Of a stretch of DNA of 64,000 nucleotides, positions 1-9,933 are shown piece after piece. A program made the position numbers and the translations under genes. The number at the start of each line of letters is the position of its first letter. Position 1 is the first letter of the stretch. Source of the stretch: Chondrilla cf. caribensis (lineage: Eukaryota > Porifera > Demospongiae > Chondrillida > Chondrillidae). Location: contig OZ026552.1 of the NCBI GenBank assembly GCA_964020155.1, forward strand, positions 1,447,001 through 1,511,000, given 5' to 3'. Under the pieces are notes generated by a model, which did no database searches, was not told where the DNA came from, and worked only from the letters and a program-made list of their open reading frames with translations.

Positions 1-350
1 TTGCAGTATACACCTAAGGAAAATATTTCTAACTTAGTTATAGTTATAATATAAAGCGATCTATATGGTATAAAGGCCTATAGGATTCAATATGTTGTAG
101 ATGTGATGATTTCATTTAAGATTGTCATCAACAGTTACGCTCAGTTACACCCAGCATAATATAGTTGCTTGCGTGATCATGTGTGTGTGTGATCAACTAC
201 ATTCTATTTATTAATTCCATGTTTAGTGTTACAGTAACAATAATTGTGGTATAATATATTTGCCCTCTTCGAGGTTCAATTTGTATTATATACAGCATTA
301 GTTCATGAGACATGTGAAACATGTTGTATGGATGTGCTTACTGTTTGTAG

Positions 351-418
351 GCATTGGCCTTGGGAATGACCACCCCAGAGTATGCCTGGATCACACATGG
401 CTGGTTCTATGAGGACTT
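351..418 (+). pseudogene. GABA-B-like receptor exon fragment (copy D)
   Basis: After a splice acceptor (tttgtag) the plus strand reads ALALGMTTPEYAWITHGWFYED. This matches the start of exon 6 in the two GABA-B-like receptors on the minus strand (ALALGMITPDYAWITHAWFYDD in gene B), part of the extracellular venus-flytrap domain. After YED the match stops and a short tandem repeat begins, so the exon is cut short. No other receptor exon is seen on this strand before 1.5 kb. It is either the broken end of a fourth receptor lying left of the window or an isolated relic. Confidence 0.7.
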
Positions 419-556
419 GGTGGTTGATGTACAGTGGATATGTGTGCGAACCAATAAAGACCACCCAAGGGACACACTGTAGTAGTTGATGTACATTGGA
501 ACCTGCATATAAAGACCACCCAAGGGACACACTTAGTAGTTGATGTACAGTGGATT
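419..556. repeat. short tandem repeat at the broken exon edge
   Basis: The phrase tagttgatgtaca(g/t)tgga recurs three times and aaagaccacccaagggacac twice, in units of roughly 60-70 bases. It begins exactly where receptor-exon homology ends, so repeat growth or a rearrangement probably destroyed the exon. Confidence 0.65.
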
Positions 557-629
557 AATTGATTTAGTTTCACAGTTGAGTGTGACACATTCGCTGTACA
601 ATGATTTGTTTACATTTTCTTAATTTTAG

Positions 630-891
630 GATGAAGAAAGTGATAGTAGAGTTGCAGATTTTGGACATTTACTGTGTTGAGGAAGGTGAATGTGAAGGAG
701 TCACATATATGTATACAAATTGCTTACAGAGAGCACATCTGTGTATGCACATACATATGTACGTACATACACCTGTATGCACACACACACACACCACCAT
801 ACATGTACACGCACACACACACACGCACGCACACGCACACACACACACACCACCATACATGTACACGCACACACACACACGCACGCACACG

Positions 892-922
<31 letters not shown>

Positions 923-956
923 CACCACCACCACTACCATACATACACAAACACAT

Positions 957-1012
<56 letters not shown>

Positions 1013-1421
1013 ACACACACACCACCACCACCACCACTACCATACATACACACAGACATGCACATACACCGTGTATCCTGTTATTCGCCATTTTATGATA
1101 ATTTTCCACGATTCTTTCTCCTACGTAGATGACATTGATAGCCTCTCGCCCTTAACAATGAACACGTTGGCTGACTTCATTGAAGAAATAATACCAAAGT
1201 GGGACCTAGTGGGACACAGTCTATCTGTGGGTACTTCTGTAATCCAGTCCCTAAGGGATCAGCCTTTTAGCCCCCAGTCAAAGTGCACTCAAGTCCTCGA
1301 GAAATGGTTGGAAGAGGATCCCGAGGTCTCCTGGATAAAGTTGTTTGACGTGTTGAAGAGACAGAGGCTGAATTCTCTCATGTCAAGGATGTTCCTGAGG
1401 TTGAAGCCTAAACCATATTAA
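630..1421 (+). CDS. C-terminal exons of a death-domain protein
   Basis: Two exons are proposed: about 630-685 ([18 protein letters not shown]) and 1129-1421, joined in phase 1 so that the junction codes Asp. The last exon ends in TAA, and an AATAAA lies at 1479-1484. It has the spacing of a death-fold bundle: [10 protein letters not shown], then [13 protein letters not shown], then SWIKLFDVL. Death domains mediate homotypic assembly of apoptotic and innate-immune complexes in the cytosol. The intron between the exons is almost wholly (CA)n. Upstream exons are not identified; the receptor relic 200 bases upstream is probably a different gene. The death-domain call is good; which protein it ends is unknown. 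Confidence 0.6.
780..1050. repeat. (CA)n compound microsatellite in an intron
   Basis: CA dinucleotides are interspersed with ACCACC blocks and with two near-identical cassets containing catacatgtacacgcacac. It fills most of the intron between the two death-domain exons. Reading frames across it are repeat artefacts. Confidence 0.95.
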
Positions 1422-1823
1422 GAGGCCACCTCCATCATATATAGCAATATCATCTGATGATGTACAAAACAGTGCAGCAATAAACAACTGTTTTTTGATA
1501 CAGTATATGCACACATTACAGGGGTGTAGGAAGCAATTTGAAAGTGGGGAGGCCAGGCTCTCAAGGGGCCAGTTGCACTACATGCATGCCAGTCACTCGA
1601 CTGTGACCATTACAGTATAATTTTCAAACTGCCTCACAAATAAGAATTAAGATAGCTACACTTAAAAAACACTAGATCAAAATTGTTTCAGTGACACTCA
1701 ATTGTGTGGAAGTTGTTACAACAGAAGAACTTGGCATATATCTGGTAGAGGCTGGAATTGCTGTAGATGTGGGCGTGGAAGCCTTTGAACGTGCGGTAAA
1801 ATACTCAAACAATGACGAGGAAG
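1422..1823. other. 3' flank with one possible orphan exon
   Basis: This holds the 3' UTR of the death-domain gene, then a possible exon after tttcag at about 1690 (MTLNCVEVVTTEELGIYLVEA and on). That frame stays open to 1912, running into the left inverted repeat of the next element. I do not recognise the peptide. It may be host coding sequence disrupted by the insertion, or chance. Confidence 0.35.
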
Positions 1824-1880
1824 CCATTTTCCTTCGAATTGCGCATGGCACGGCTGTTCGATTCGGGAAACTTAGTTTTT
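1824..1880 (+). repeat. left terminal inverted repeat (candidate)
   Basis: Imperfect match to the reverse complement of 8246-8313. Shared blocks are CCATTTT, TTCGA, CACGGCTGTTC (11 of 11) and GGAAACTTAGTT (12 of 12), with different spacing between the last two (6 versus 15 bases). The true terminus may be the CAC at 1849. Confidence 0.6.
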
Positions 1881-2307
1881 CCGCCCCACGGCGCCTGTTG
1901 GGGGGCGTTTAGCTAGCTGGACAAATTCGTATTGTCGTCCATACTTGTTCGGTTAGTTACGATGAACTGTTCTACAGTTCATGGAGTTTTCAACCAGTCG
2001 CCGCTTTACCTATCACAAAGTAGACTATGCCTACTATCTATTCCTACCTTTACCTTAGCATAGTCATTTTTTTCATAAGCGTAGGTTAAGGACGCATATT
2101 TTCAGTACGCGCACACTAGTACACTCGCCGTCGACGCAATCACGTCCACATAATTACGTCTTCTGTTAAAAGTTGTCACTAAGACATGCACAGGTGCAGG
2201 AATAGGGAGTATACTGCAGCTATGGGCTACTTTTAGCGGGCTTTTCATTGGCGCCAACGAATCTTAAACCAGGTCCTCTATTAATTATAGCGTATAACAT
2301 TTTATAG

Positions 2308-5300
2308 ATGGCGAGCCCACCTGCAACTCAAGGTAAGTATAATATTATTATTTCTGTATTAATATAATTATTGATACATATATAATTTGATCAATTATTT
2401 AGCTGCTATACCAGTTGCCTTTTCTGCACTTTATGATACAGACAAATCCTATGGGGAACCAAACCCATTGTCACTGTATTCTGGCGATTTTAATTACTCT
2501 GACATCGACGTAATACCAGGCACTCCGCAAAAGACAACCGTGGAGACAATTGCATTTGATTCTGGTAAATTGGTAATTATATGATTAGTAACTGAATATA
2601 TAATTAAGTCAAAGTACCATAGGTCATTAAAGATCATAATTAATATTATCCGGATCAATTTTATAATTCTCAACTTACCATATACAGATGCAGTACAATC
2701 CATCAAAGACAGCTGCCCAGTTGTTCCAAGTAATATAACTATAGCACTCAAGCAATAATTTTACTAGTATATAGATTATAGTGTAAATGTGCACTCAGCT
2801 GCAGTTTACACATTATATAAATTAATATCTTCATCTGATATTGTGCAGAAACACCAGAAACTGCTGAAGCTTCAGGTCCACCAAAGCAAGATTTCATAGT
2901 AATATCTGATGGTAAATGAATTTCCAATGTTTTATATAGACTAAAATTAAAGCTAATTAAGATACTGTATACAATGTCATGTATATGTTCATATATTATT
3001 GACATGTACTATAATCTGAATCCTAACTGGTTCAAGTGCAACCAGCCATGACCACCTGCAGTTTTATTCAGGAATCTGGACTTCAGAGTCAAGTCCCTTC
3101 AGTTCAGAGGACCCAGATTATGATTATTATTGTCAAAATGATTTTGATTACTGTCTAAGAGATGTACCTGAATATGTAAACTCAAAAGATATAAGAAGAA
3201 TGGGGGGTCCCTACCATGCACCTGAAAACCAAAAAGCCCTGAATTTCAAACTTTGAACACGGCTGCAGTGTTACTGCAATAATATGCTTAACCTGACTTT
3301 ATAATAATCAACATCAATATATTATGGTATATAGCCATGATTGTAATCATGCAGCATTTACCATGATATTTGTTATGTTCATTGCATGCTATACGTACTA
3401 TATAAAATATCAAATTAATGATGTTTATAACCTTATAAATTATAATTATTATTGTTGATAATTGAAAATTGCAATACAATACCATAATATATTACATCTC
3501 GTTCATTAGTTACAAAGAGCTCTCAGAGAATTGTGGCTGAAACCCTTACTAATAACAATTATGCAGAGTCAACAGACAGGTTAGCATAATTATATTGTGA
3601 GATATGAGGCTATATTCTAGTTTGCAAAAGTCAATATGCTATATATAACCTAGCTTACACTTAAACATCACAACAAGCATATACGTTGTCAATGTGAGTT
3701 GTTGAAAAATGTATTTTTTTACTGATAGGTACACTTGCTCTGAGTACCACAGATCAAGCCTTTCCAAACTCTGCCGGATTTGTGGGGGTCTTCTTTCACA
3801 AAACACATATGAGTGCCAAAAGTATTGTGATGAAATAGAAAAAGCATTCAAAATCTGCCTTGATTATGATCACCCCAGAATCCATCCCATGCAATTTTGT
3901 CACAAATGCTACAGCCTGATACACAACTTCCAAATAAGAAAGATGCCACTTACTATTACAACACAACAATGGGAGCCACACTCAGATGACTGTGCTACAT
4001 GCAACCAGCAGCAGAGACTATCTATAGGTGGCAGACCCAAGAAGATGAAGTGTAATAATGGCAGACCCAGAATTCCAGTCACCTCAGCGCTACAATTCGT
4101 AACACATATAGAGACTATTGGCAAATCCAGTGTGACTGTACAAGGTGTTGTTCCTGAGATCTGCATCCCAAGTCCAGAATTGGACATAATAGATTTAACC
4201 TGCCCCATTTGTACCTTCATCCTCCATCAACCAGTAGAGATGAAATGCGGCCACCATATCTGCGCATCCTGTTGCTGCAAATGGGCCTACTACTCCGCCA
4301 TACCTAATCGCAATTTGGTATGTCCAGTGTGTATGTCAGAAATGAGTCACACTGCTGATATCAGAAAGCCTTCCATGTATGTCATAAGTGCTATATCCAG
4401 CATGGAAACAAAATGCCAGAAATGTTTGGGTACTATTTTCCTAAGGAATCTTAGTATGCACACTTGTCAGCCAGCAACACTGGAGCCCAATGCTATGCCA
4501 AAAACATCCAACCCATGTACAACACCAACCCTTTCATCCGTGTTACAAGCCAGTAATACCAAAACACCCTCAACGATTGAGAAAAAGGCATGCGGCAAAA
4601 TTATGAAAAGGATATTGAATAAAAACAAGTCCTTGCACATTACTCTTCGTACCCGTGGACAGGTAAACATAGCATAAAACTAAATAATAGTATACTATGC
4701 CAGTAGTCTGTGTCCCATCTTATCACTGGTGGCATGTCCAGCCCCTTAGATTTGTGAAAGTGGCACAACCCCGCAAGTGTACCAGTACAGTTACAAAAAG
4801 GACAATTATGGAAAGGACAAATTTATTGTCCACCATTCGAAGTGAAGTTACTGGTGGAGATGAGAAATCAGTCCTAATGCAAATGTCGAATGAATTCAAA
4901 AAAGAAAGCAGAAAAGCGAGAGAAGAGTTGCTGAGGGAAATTGGATTTCATACTGGTGAGATATCTGCTGGACAAGGTCTGGCTATGAAGGCTGAATTGG
5001 CCCTTCCATGGCACAAGCTTCGACATCTGCGTAGGTAGGTAAATAATATACTGGCATATGCAATTACGTATTACTTAGTAACTGTGACAATGGAATATGC
5101 TTAGTATATACCTTGAGGGCACACTAAATGTAAAATAGTCTTTTTATCAGAGGTATACTTACTATCAGTACTGATTGACACAATGTACAAGAGCTAGAGA
5201 CCAAGTGAAGTGTGCATACTAAGAAATAATTCTCACTAAAAAGTTGCACTGTATTAATAAATTATTGAATTTCATATGATGGGTGCAAATGTATAACAAT

Positions 5301-7779
5301 GCATGCAGCAATATAAGGATTGCTGGATACCAAATAATAATATTATTAGACACATATATTATATTAATATTATTACTTACATATTATTATATATTAGGTG
5401 GTTTCGACAATGGGGCATCAAAATGCAATGTGAAAGTTCTCAAAGAAAGCTAGCAGAGGTTATGATTGGCACACCTGTTGAAGATGAACTTGTTCCCATG
5501 ACTATTCCTATGAGTGGTGGAGGAGAAGAAATCATTCCAGTACCATTGGTGTATATTCCCAATTTAAAGGTGAAGATTACTTCATTGCTGGATCAATACA
5601 AACAGTAAGACTAAGTATTACACAAATACCTTGCTGATCCTCACAGATTGTGAGGATTGATGTAATCAGCAACCATTATTTGTCCTATAGGGCTGGAATG
5701 CTGACATGGCACAATGGAAGTATTCCAGAAAATGAGATCTGGGTGAAACTGGGTGGGGATAAAGGAGGTGGCAGTTTCAAAATGTCTTTTCAAATTGCCA
5801 ATGTTGACCATCCAAATTCCCTTTCCAATACTTGTACTTCTTGTGTTTACAAAGCTGGTGACTCCATTACCAATATGCACACTGCCCTGGATAGATATCA
5901 GGAACAAATCAAGGACTTGCAGCTCCAAGAATGGCAGTACGTTTACCATTAACTTAGTTTGAATATTAATACCATCAGGTCATTATTATAGGCATTATAC
6001 TTTATGCATGTACTACATAGGGGGAAGACATTCAAGCTTTTTGTGTTTGGTGATTATGAATTCCTTTCTCGTATATATGGTATTACTGGTGCCAATGGTA
6101 AGTGAATGTTATTTATAACTTATATATTGATTAGTGCAAGATTTATAACAGTTATCAATTGAAATAACAATTTCACTATTATATTGAAGGTCGTCACTGC
6201 TGTTTATGGTGTGAAATTGATAGCATGACAATGCAGAAGCCTTCTACTGAACGCAAGAATGCGACGGTTATGCGGACTTTACAAACACTTCAACTGGACT
6301 TACAAAGGTTTATCCAAGCAGGTGCTGATGTCAAAAAGGCTAAATTTTACAACAATGTTCTTTACCCATACATGTTTGATATACCATTGTCCCAGGTGAG
6401 TAACACTTAACCCTTAAATTATATATCATTTTAAGGTTCAAATTGGTGTCATTTACTTGAATGCTATATAACCCTATAAGGTATGTCCACCAGCCTTACA
6501 TTTAAATTTGGGCATTTTTAAGAAGATGTTCCAAATTTTGGAGGATGAATGCCATCAACTGGATGTAAAAATGGTGTACATTGAATCAGACAAGTCTAAA
6601 GTACATTCCAATGAAATTGACCTCAAATGTAATACCTTTGAGACTGCAATCATGCAATTAAAGGACATCAAGGCAGTTGAAGACGAATACGAAAAGGTCA
6701 ATGATGCAGCTAACCTTTTTGAAGCCCTAGCCAATTACACAGCCTTAAGTAGTTCAGAAGATTCAGCCACCTCAAACTCTAAAGTAGATGTCCTGCGATC
6801 AAGTACAGCAACACTGAGGAAAGAAATTAGTAGTAAAGTACGTGAGTCAATAAAATAATCTACTCTTCATTAATTTCGCATTTAATTTATTACAATATTA
6901 AATACAATGTCAAAATAACACATTGCATGAAATCCACTAATGTAATATTATAGATATTAATTTTATTGTAATTATAAGTTGGAAGAAGTAAAAAAGAAGA
7001 GAGCTGAATTAAAATTCAATGAAGAAGATGGGCCATTTGTGCGCGGGCTAGATAAAGCACTACACAGCATTGGAGTTCAGCGTCAGGCATACCATGGAAA
7101 ATCTTTCATTGGAAATCATGTACACATATGCCTTCAAGTATGGCAATAGTTATTTATCAAAAGATCACCACACACATAATCATGACTAACACTTCTTTAT
7201 GCCCTTGTTTAGACTGAAAACATTGAAAGACTGCTGACATCAATTATGAATACAGCAAAGGAACACTGTCCACAACTAAGTGAAGAAGCAGAGTATATTT
7301 CATTTATATTTGCAGATCTGTTTGGAAAATTTTCAAGCATCTACAAGCTGTATTCAAAAGCTGAAACTCTAACAGACAGAGAAGTCGAAACTCTAGGTAT
7401 GAGGTAACTGTTAATTGTCTTCAATATGACATAGTTTGAAAAATAAAGTATTAGAAATTTTAAATGTCATTGAGTGTCAGTTGTGCATATTCTTGTAGGA
7501 ATGAAAATTGAAGATTTCATGGTATTCTATCGCAAGGAGTTACCCCATGCATCAGTCACACCCAAATTGCACATTCTCGAGGAGCACGTTGTGAATTGGA
7601 TCTCCCAGTGGAAATTTGGCCTAGGATTCCATGGGGAGCAGGGTGGAGAGTCCTTGCATGCCAAATTTAATCACTTGGAATCACAGTTCAGGAACACAAA
7701 GAATGATTTAGAGAGGCTTAAATTAATTTTCAAAGAACATCAACTGCAGATAGGCCCTACACGTTATTCAGCATCATGA
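2308..7779 (+). CDS. RAG1-like recombinase/transposase with N-terminal RING
   Basis: About 16 exons and roughly 1,150 residues (human RAG1: 1,043). Exons: 2308-2332, 2403-2564, 2688-2729, 2849-2911, about 3072-3170 and 3511-3580 (limits uncertain), 3729-4662, 4691-5034, 5398-5604, 5691-5936, 6021-6097, 6190-6395, 6481-6837, 6979-7137, 7213-7396, 7499-7779. The large exon has LCRICGG, HPMQFCHKC and W-PHSDDCATC, ordered as in the RAG1 N-terminus, then a C3HC4 RING (CPIC..CGHHICASC..CPVC) and a following Cys/His finger. In the core, Asp 5758-5760 (KLGGDKGGG) and Asp 6052-6054 (VFGDYEF) fit the first two catalytic acids. The second Asp is 19 residues before a CLWC pair, as D708 is before C727 of RAG1. 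HILEEH has the H937-H942 spacing, and the final Glu is in EQGGES. No stop or frameshift seen. The start is the ATG before MASPPATQ. Function, DNA cutting and joining in the nucleus, is inferred from family. Confidence 0.85.
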
Positions 7780-8245
7780 TTTGATAAACACCAGGCTATG
7801 ATCAGTATGAATTTATACCAAAATTCATTATCGAAACTGCATGCGCGGATTATAGTATATGGCATGAACAGTAATGAAGATATATAGTACATCGAAAGGA
7901 ACGTGTTAATAATTTTACAAAAAAAAATGACAATGGGAAATCAAACATATAGGAGACATCACAAGCATCTATACTTCAAACAACCATCAGTGGTTTTGGT
8001 CAGAAAACTCCGTCGAGTCGAAAAAACAGCAAAAACATTTACCTTCAAAACCGTCCTATATTTCCATCCATGAAGGCTCTTTGAAGGCAAAATTGAGATA
8101 GTATACTAGTTTGTCACTACGTCTACGTCAAAATACAAAAAATGGCCGAGTTAAGCAGCTTTTAAGAGAAGCAAACGCTTTTAAAGACAAATCGTTGAAA
8201 CGGCCACATTCAGTGTTCCGTATATTACCGTAAATTATACACACC
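7780..8245. other. 3' flank inside the RAG1-like element
   Basis: AT-rich sequence with no open frame of note between the stop of the RAG1-like gene and the right inverted repeat. No kelch-repeat coding sequence is visible here. Confidence 0.5.
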
Positions 8246-8313
8246 AACTAAGTTTCCGTATGTCTAAGTACTTGAACAGCCGTGTGCATGGCCGTAACGA
8301 TCGAATAAAATGG
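8246..8313 (-). repeat. right terminal inverted repeat (candidate)
   Basis: Reverse complement resembles 1824-1880. Compared with the left copy the end reads CACACGG rather than CACGG. A plus-strand AATAAA at about 8304-8309 could act as the poly(A) signal of the RAG1-like transcript. Confidence 0.6.
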
Positions 8314-8360
8314 AGGATCAAGGGCCGGCTACGCCAGACTAAAGATTACTACGTATTACC

Positions 8361-9712
8361 ATGATTATCTACTCCTTCAGAGCTACGAGATCGCTCATAC
8401 TTATTGTAAGTCTATTTCTAGCGTTTGTTTGCCTTTTGTATTATACAGTAGACCGAAAAACACTCAAACCTTCGCCGGTGGATGGGCTTTCGGGATCCTC
8501 TATACAAGGAGATCAAAATTCACCCCCCAGCCCGTTATTACCAGCTCAGCCTAACCTCGCCGTGAATGATTCAAGCAACTGTCACCATTCCCCGCCACAT
8601 TGCATCATGGAAGAAAAAACTTGTACTGATAATGAGAGTCTTCCCGAACTTATCTTCGTGGCGGGAATCGAGGGAAGCGGGCATCATATTATCAAAAATC
8701 TGTTCGATTTTCCAAAAACCTCCCCCATTCGTAGACCATATATCATCGAAGACTTCGTCCCAAACCTCCACCTAATGGACCCCGGTTGGATAGAAAGCAG
8801 CAAACAAATGGGATTCGCCATCATTCATAAGAATCTTTTTCGGCAGAGACTCACTCCGTTTTTGGACAAACTGAACCAGGCGAAGAAAGAGGGTAGAAGA
8901 GGCTTGCTGGTATACGTACATTCTTTTCCAATGGGCCTTGGTGGTATTTTGTCCACTGCACGACCAGATTTGTTGGTGTTGAAGTACTTCGATTGCATCT
9001 TGTATCGCTTGAAGGTCATAGTCTTGAAGCGACATCCTCTTCTGGCTGTAATCTCAACTTTGAGGAGGTTCGGGAGCCGTCGCTACAGCGTTATTGACTC
9101 TAGTAAATTCACTTTGCCACTCAAAAAAGCGATTCCCCCTGCTGACTACCCTTACATTATGCAAGCACGTACTGAAAATACTCTCTCAAATAGGTAAATG
9201 ATTTCGTGCCACTTGGTGCACGCATGTATGCTCATTGATTAGAGTGATAATGATTTGCTTCATCTGATTTCATTTCATCAAATCTGGTTGGTGCAAGGTG
9301 TGAAAGAATGAAAGTTGCTAGGCCCTGTGTCTCCTTGCCCATTGTTATACGGTTTAAATTGTTATGCCAGAGGTAGAGAGGTGAAGTTGTTTTAGAAGAC
9401 TGATAAAATAATACTAATAATTGTTATGCTAATTATACTAATTGTTGTGGCTTCACCCACTTATCATATATCAACACAGATAACATAGCAAATTCACAAA
9501 TCACATTTCATAGCAGGGTGAACTAATGGGACATGAACTGTTACCCATGTCTGTTTATAATTATGTAGTACTAATGAGATGCATGATTGTCAACATGATG
9601 TCATGTGTTTGTCTGTTTCAGTCCAATCACATGGTTAGCGTTGCATGTCACCAATCAACCAAATGACCTGGGCACTTTCCTAGTGAACAACTACATATTG
9701 TGTAGACAGTAG
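8361..9712 (+). CDS. sulfotransferase-like type II membrane protein
   Basis: Exon 1 is 8361-9193; exon 2 (9622-9712) is proposed from a gtttcag acceptor, joining in frame to PITWLALHVTNQPNDLG and ending at TAG, about 308 residues. Residues 12-30 form one hydrophobic segment (LILIVSLFLAFVCLLYY) after a short basic N-terminus: a Golgi type II anchor, followed by a Pro/Ser-rich stem. FVAGIEGSGHHIIKNLF resembles the 5'-phosphosulfate loop (G-x-x-G-S-G) of PAPS-dependent sulfotransferases, and VIVLKRHPLLAVISTLRR resembles the 3'-phosphate motif (Arg then Ser). It would transfer sulfate to glycans or proteins in the Golgi. It starts 47 bases after the RAG1-like element ends, so its promoter may overlap the transposon end. 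The family is likely; the substrate is unknown. Confidence 0.7.
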
Positions 9713-9725
9713 TAACAAACAGATG

Positions 9726-9933
9726 TACCGTACCGTGGGAAATATTCATGGGACAAACTTTTCACAGATTTTGTAGTTGACCTAACATCTGCAAAAATAA
9801 AATCTGCGAATTAGGCATTCTCATTGTTCTATCACGTGACTGTGGCCAGCATCTGTGATATTTTATCTGCGAATTTTCATTTTTGAGCAATCCTTGAGAA
9901 TTTTGTCCTGAGAAAATTTCCCGCTATACGGTA
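9726..9933. mobile_element. MITE with about 35-bp inverted ends
   Basis: The left end taccgtaccgtgggaaat and the reverse complement of the right end, taccgtatagcgggaaat, align and continue through a shared ggacaaa block. No coding capacity. A related partial copy is at 44296-44419. It sits just after the proposed last exon of the sulfotransferase gene. Confidence 0.8.

Larger units (their letters stand above)
1824..8313 (+). mobile_element. candidate RAG1-like DNA transposon, about 6.5 kb
   Basis: An intact-looking RAG1-like gene lies between inverted sequence blocks. CACGGCTGTTC at 1849-1859 is matched by its reverse complement at 8274-8284. GGAAACTTAGTT at 1866-1877 is matched at 8246-8257. 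Outer blocks CCATTTT and TTCGA at 1824-1837 correspond to 8301-8313. Termini starting with CAC are typical of Transib elements and RAG signal sequences. On that reading CATGG flanks both ends (1844-1848 and 8287-8291) as a possible 5-bp target duplication. Because CATG is a palindrome, it could equally be inside a longer imperfect inverted repeat. No RAG2-like kelch gene is seen inside. Confidence 0.6.
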
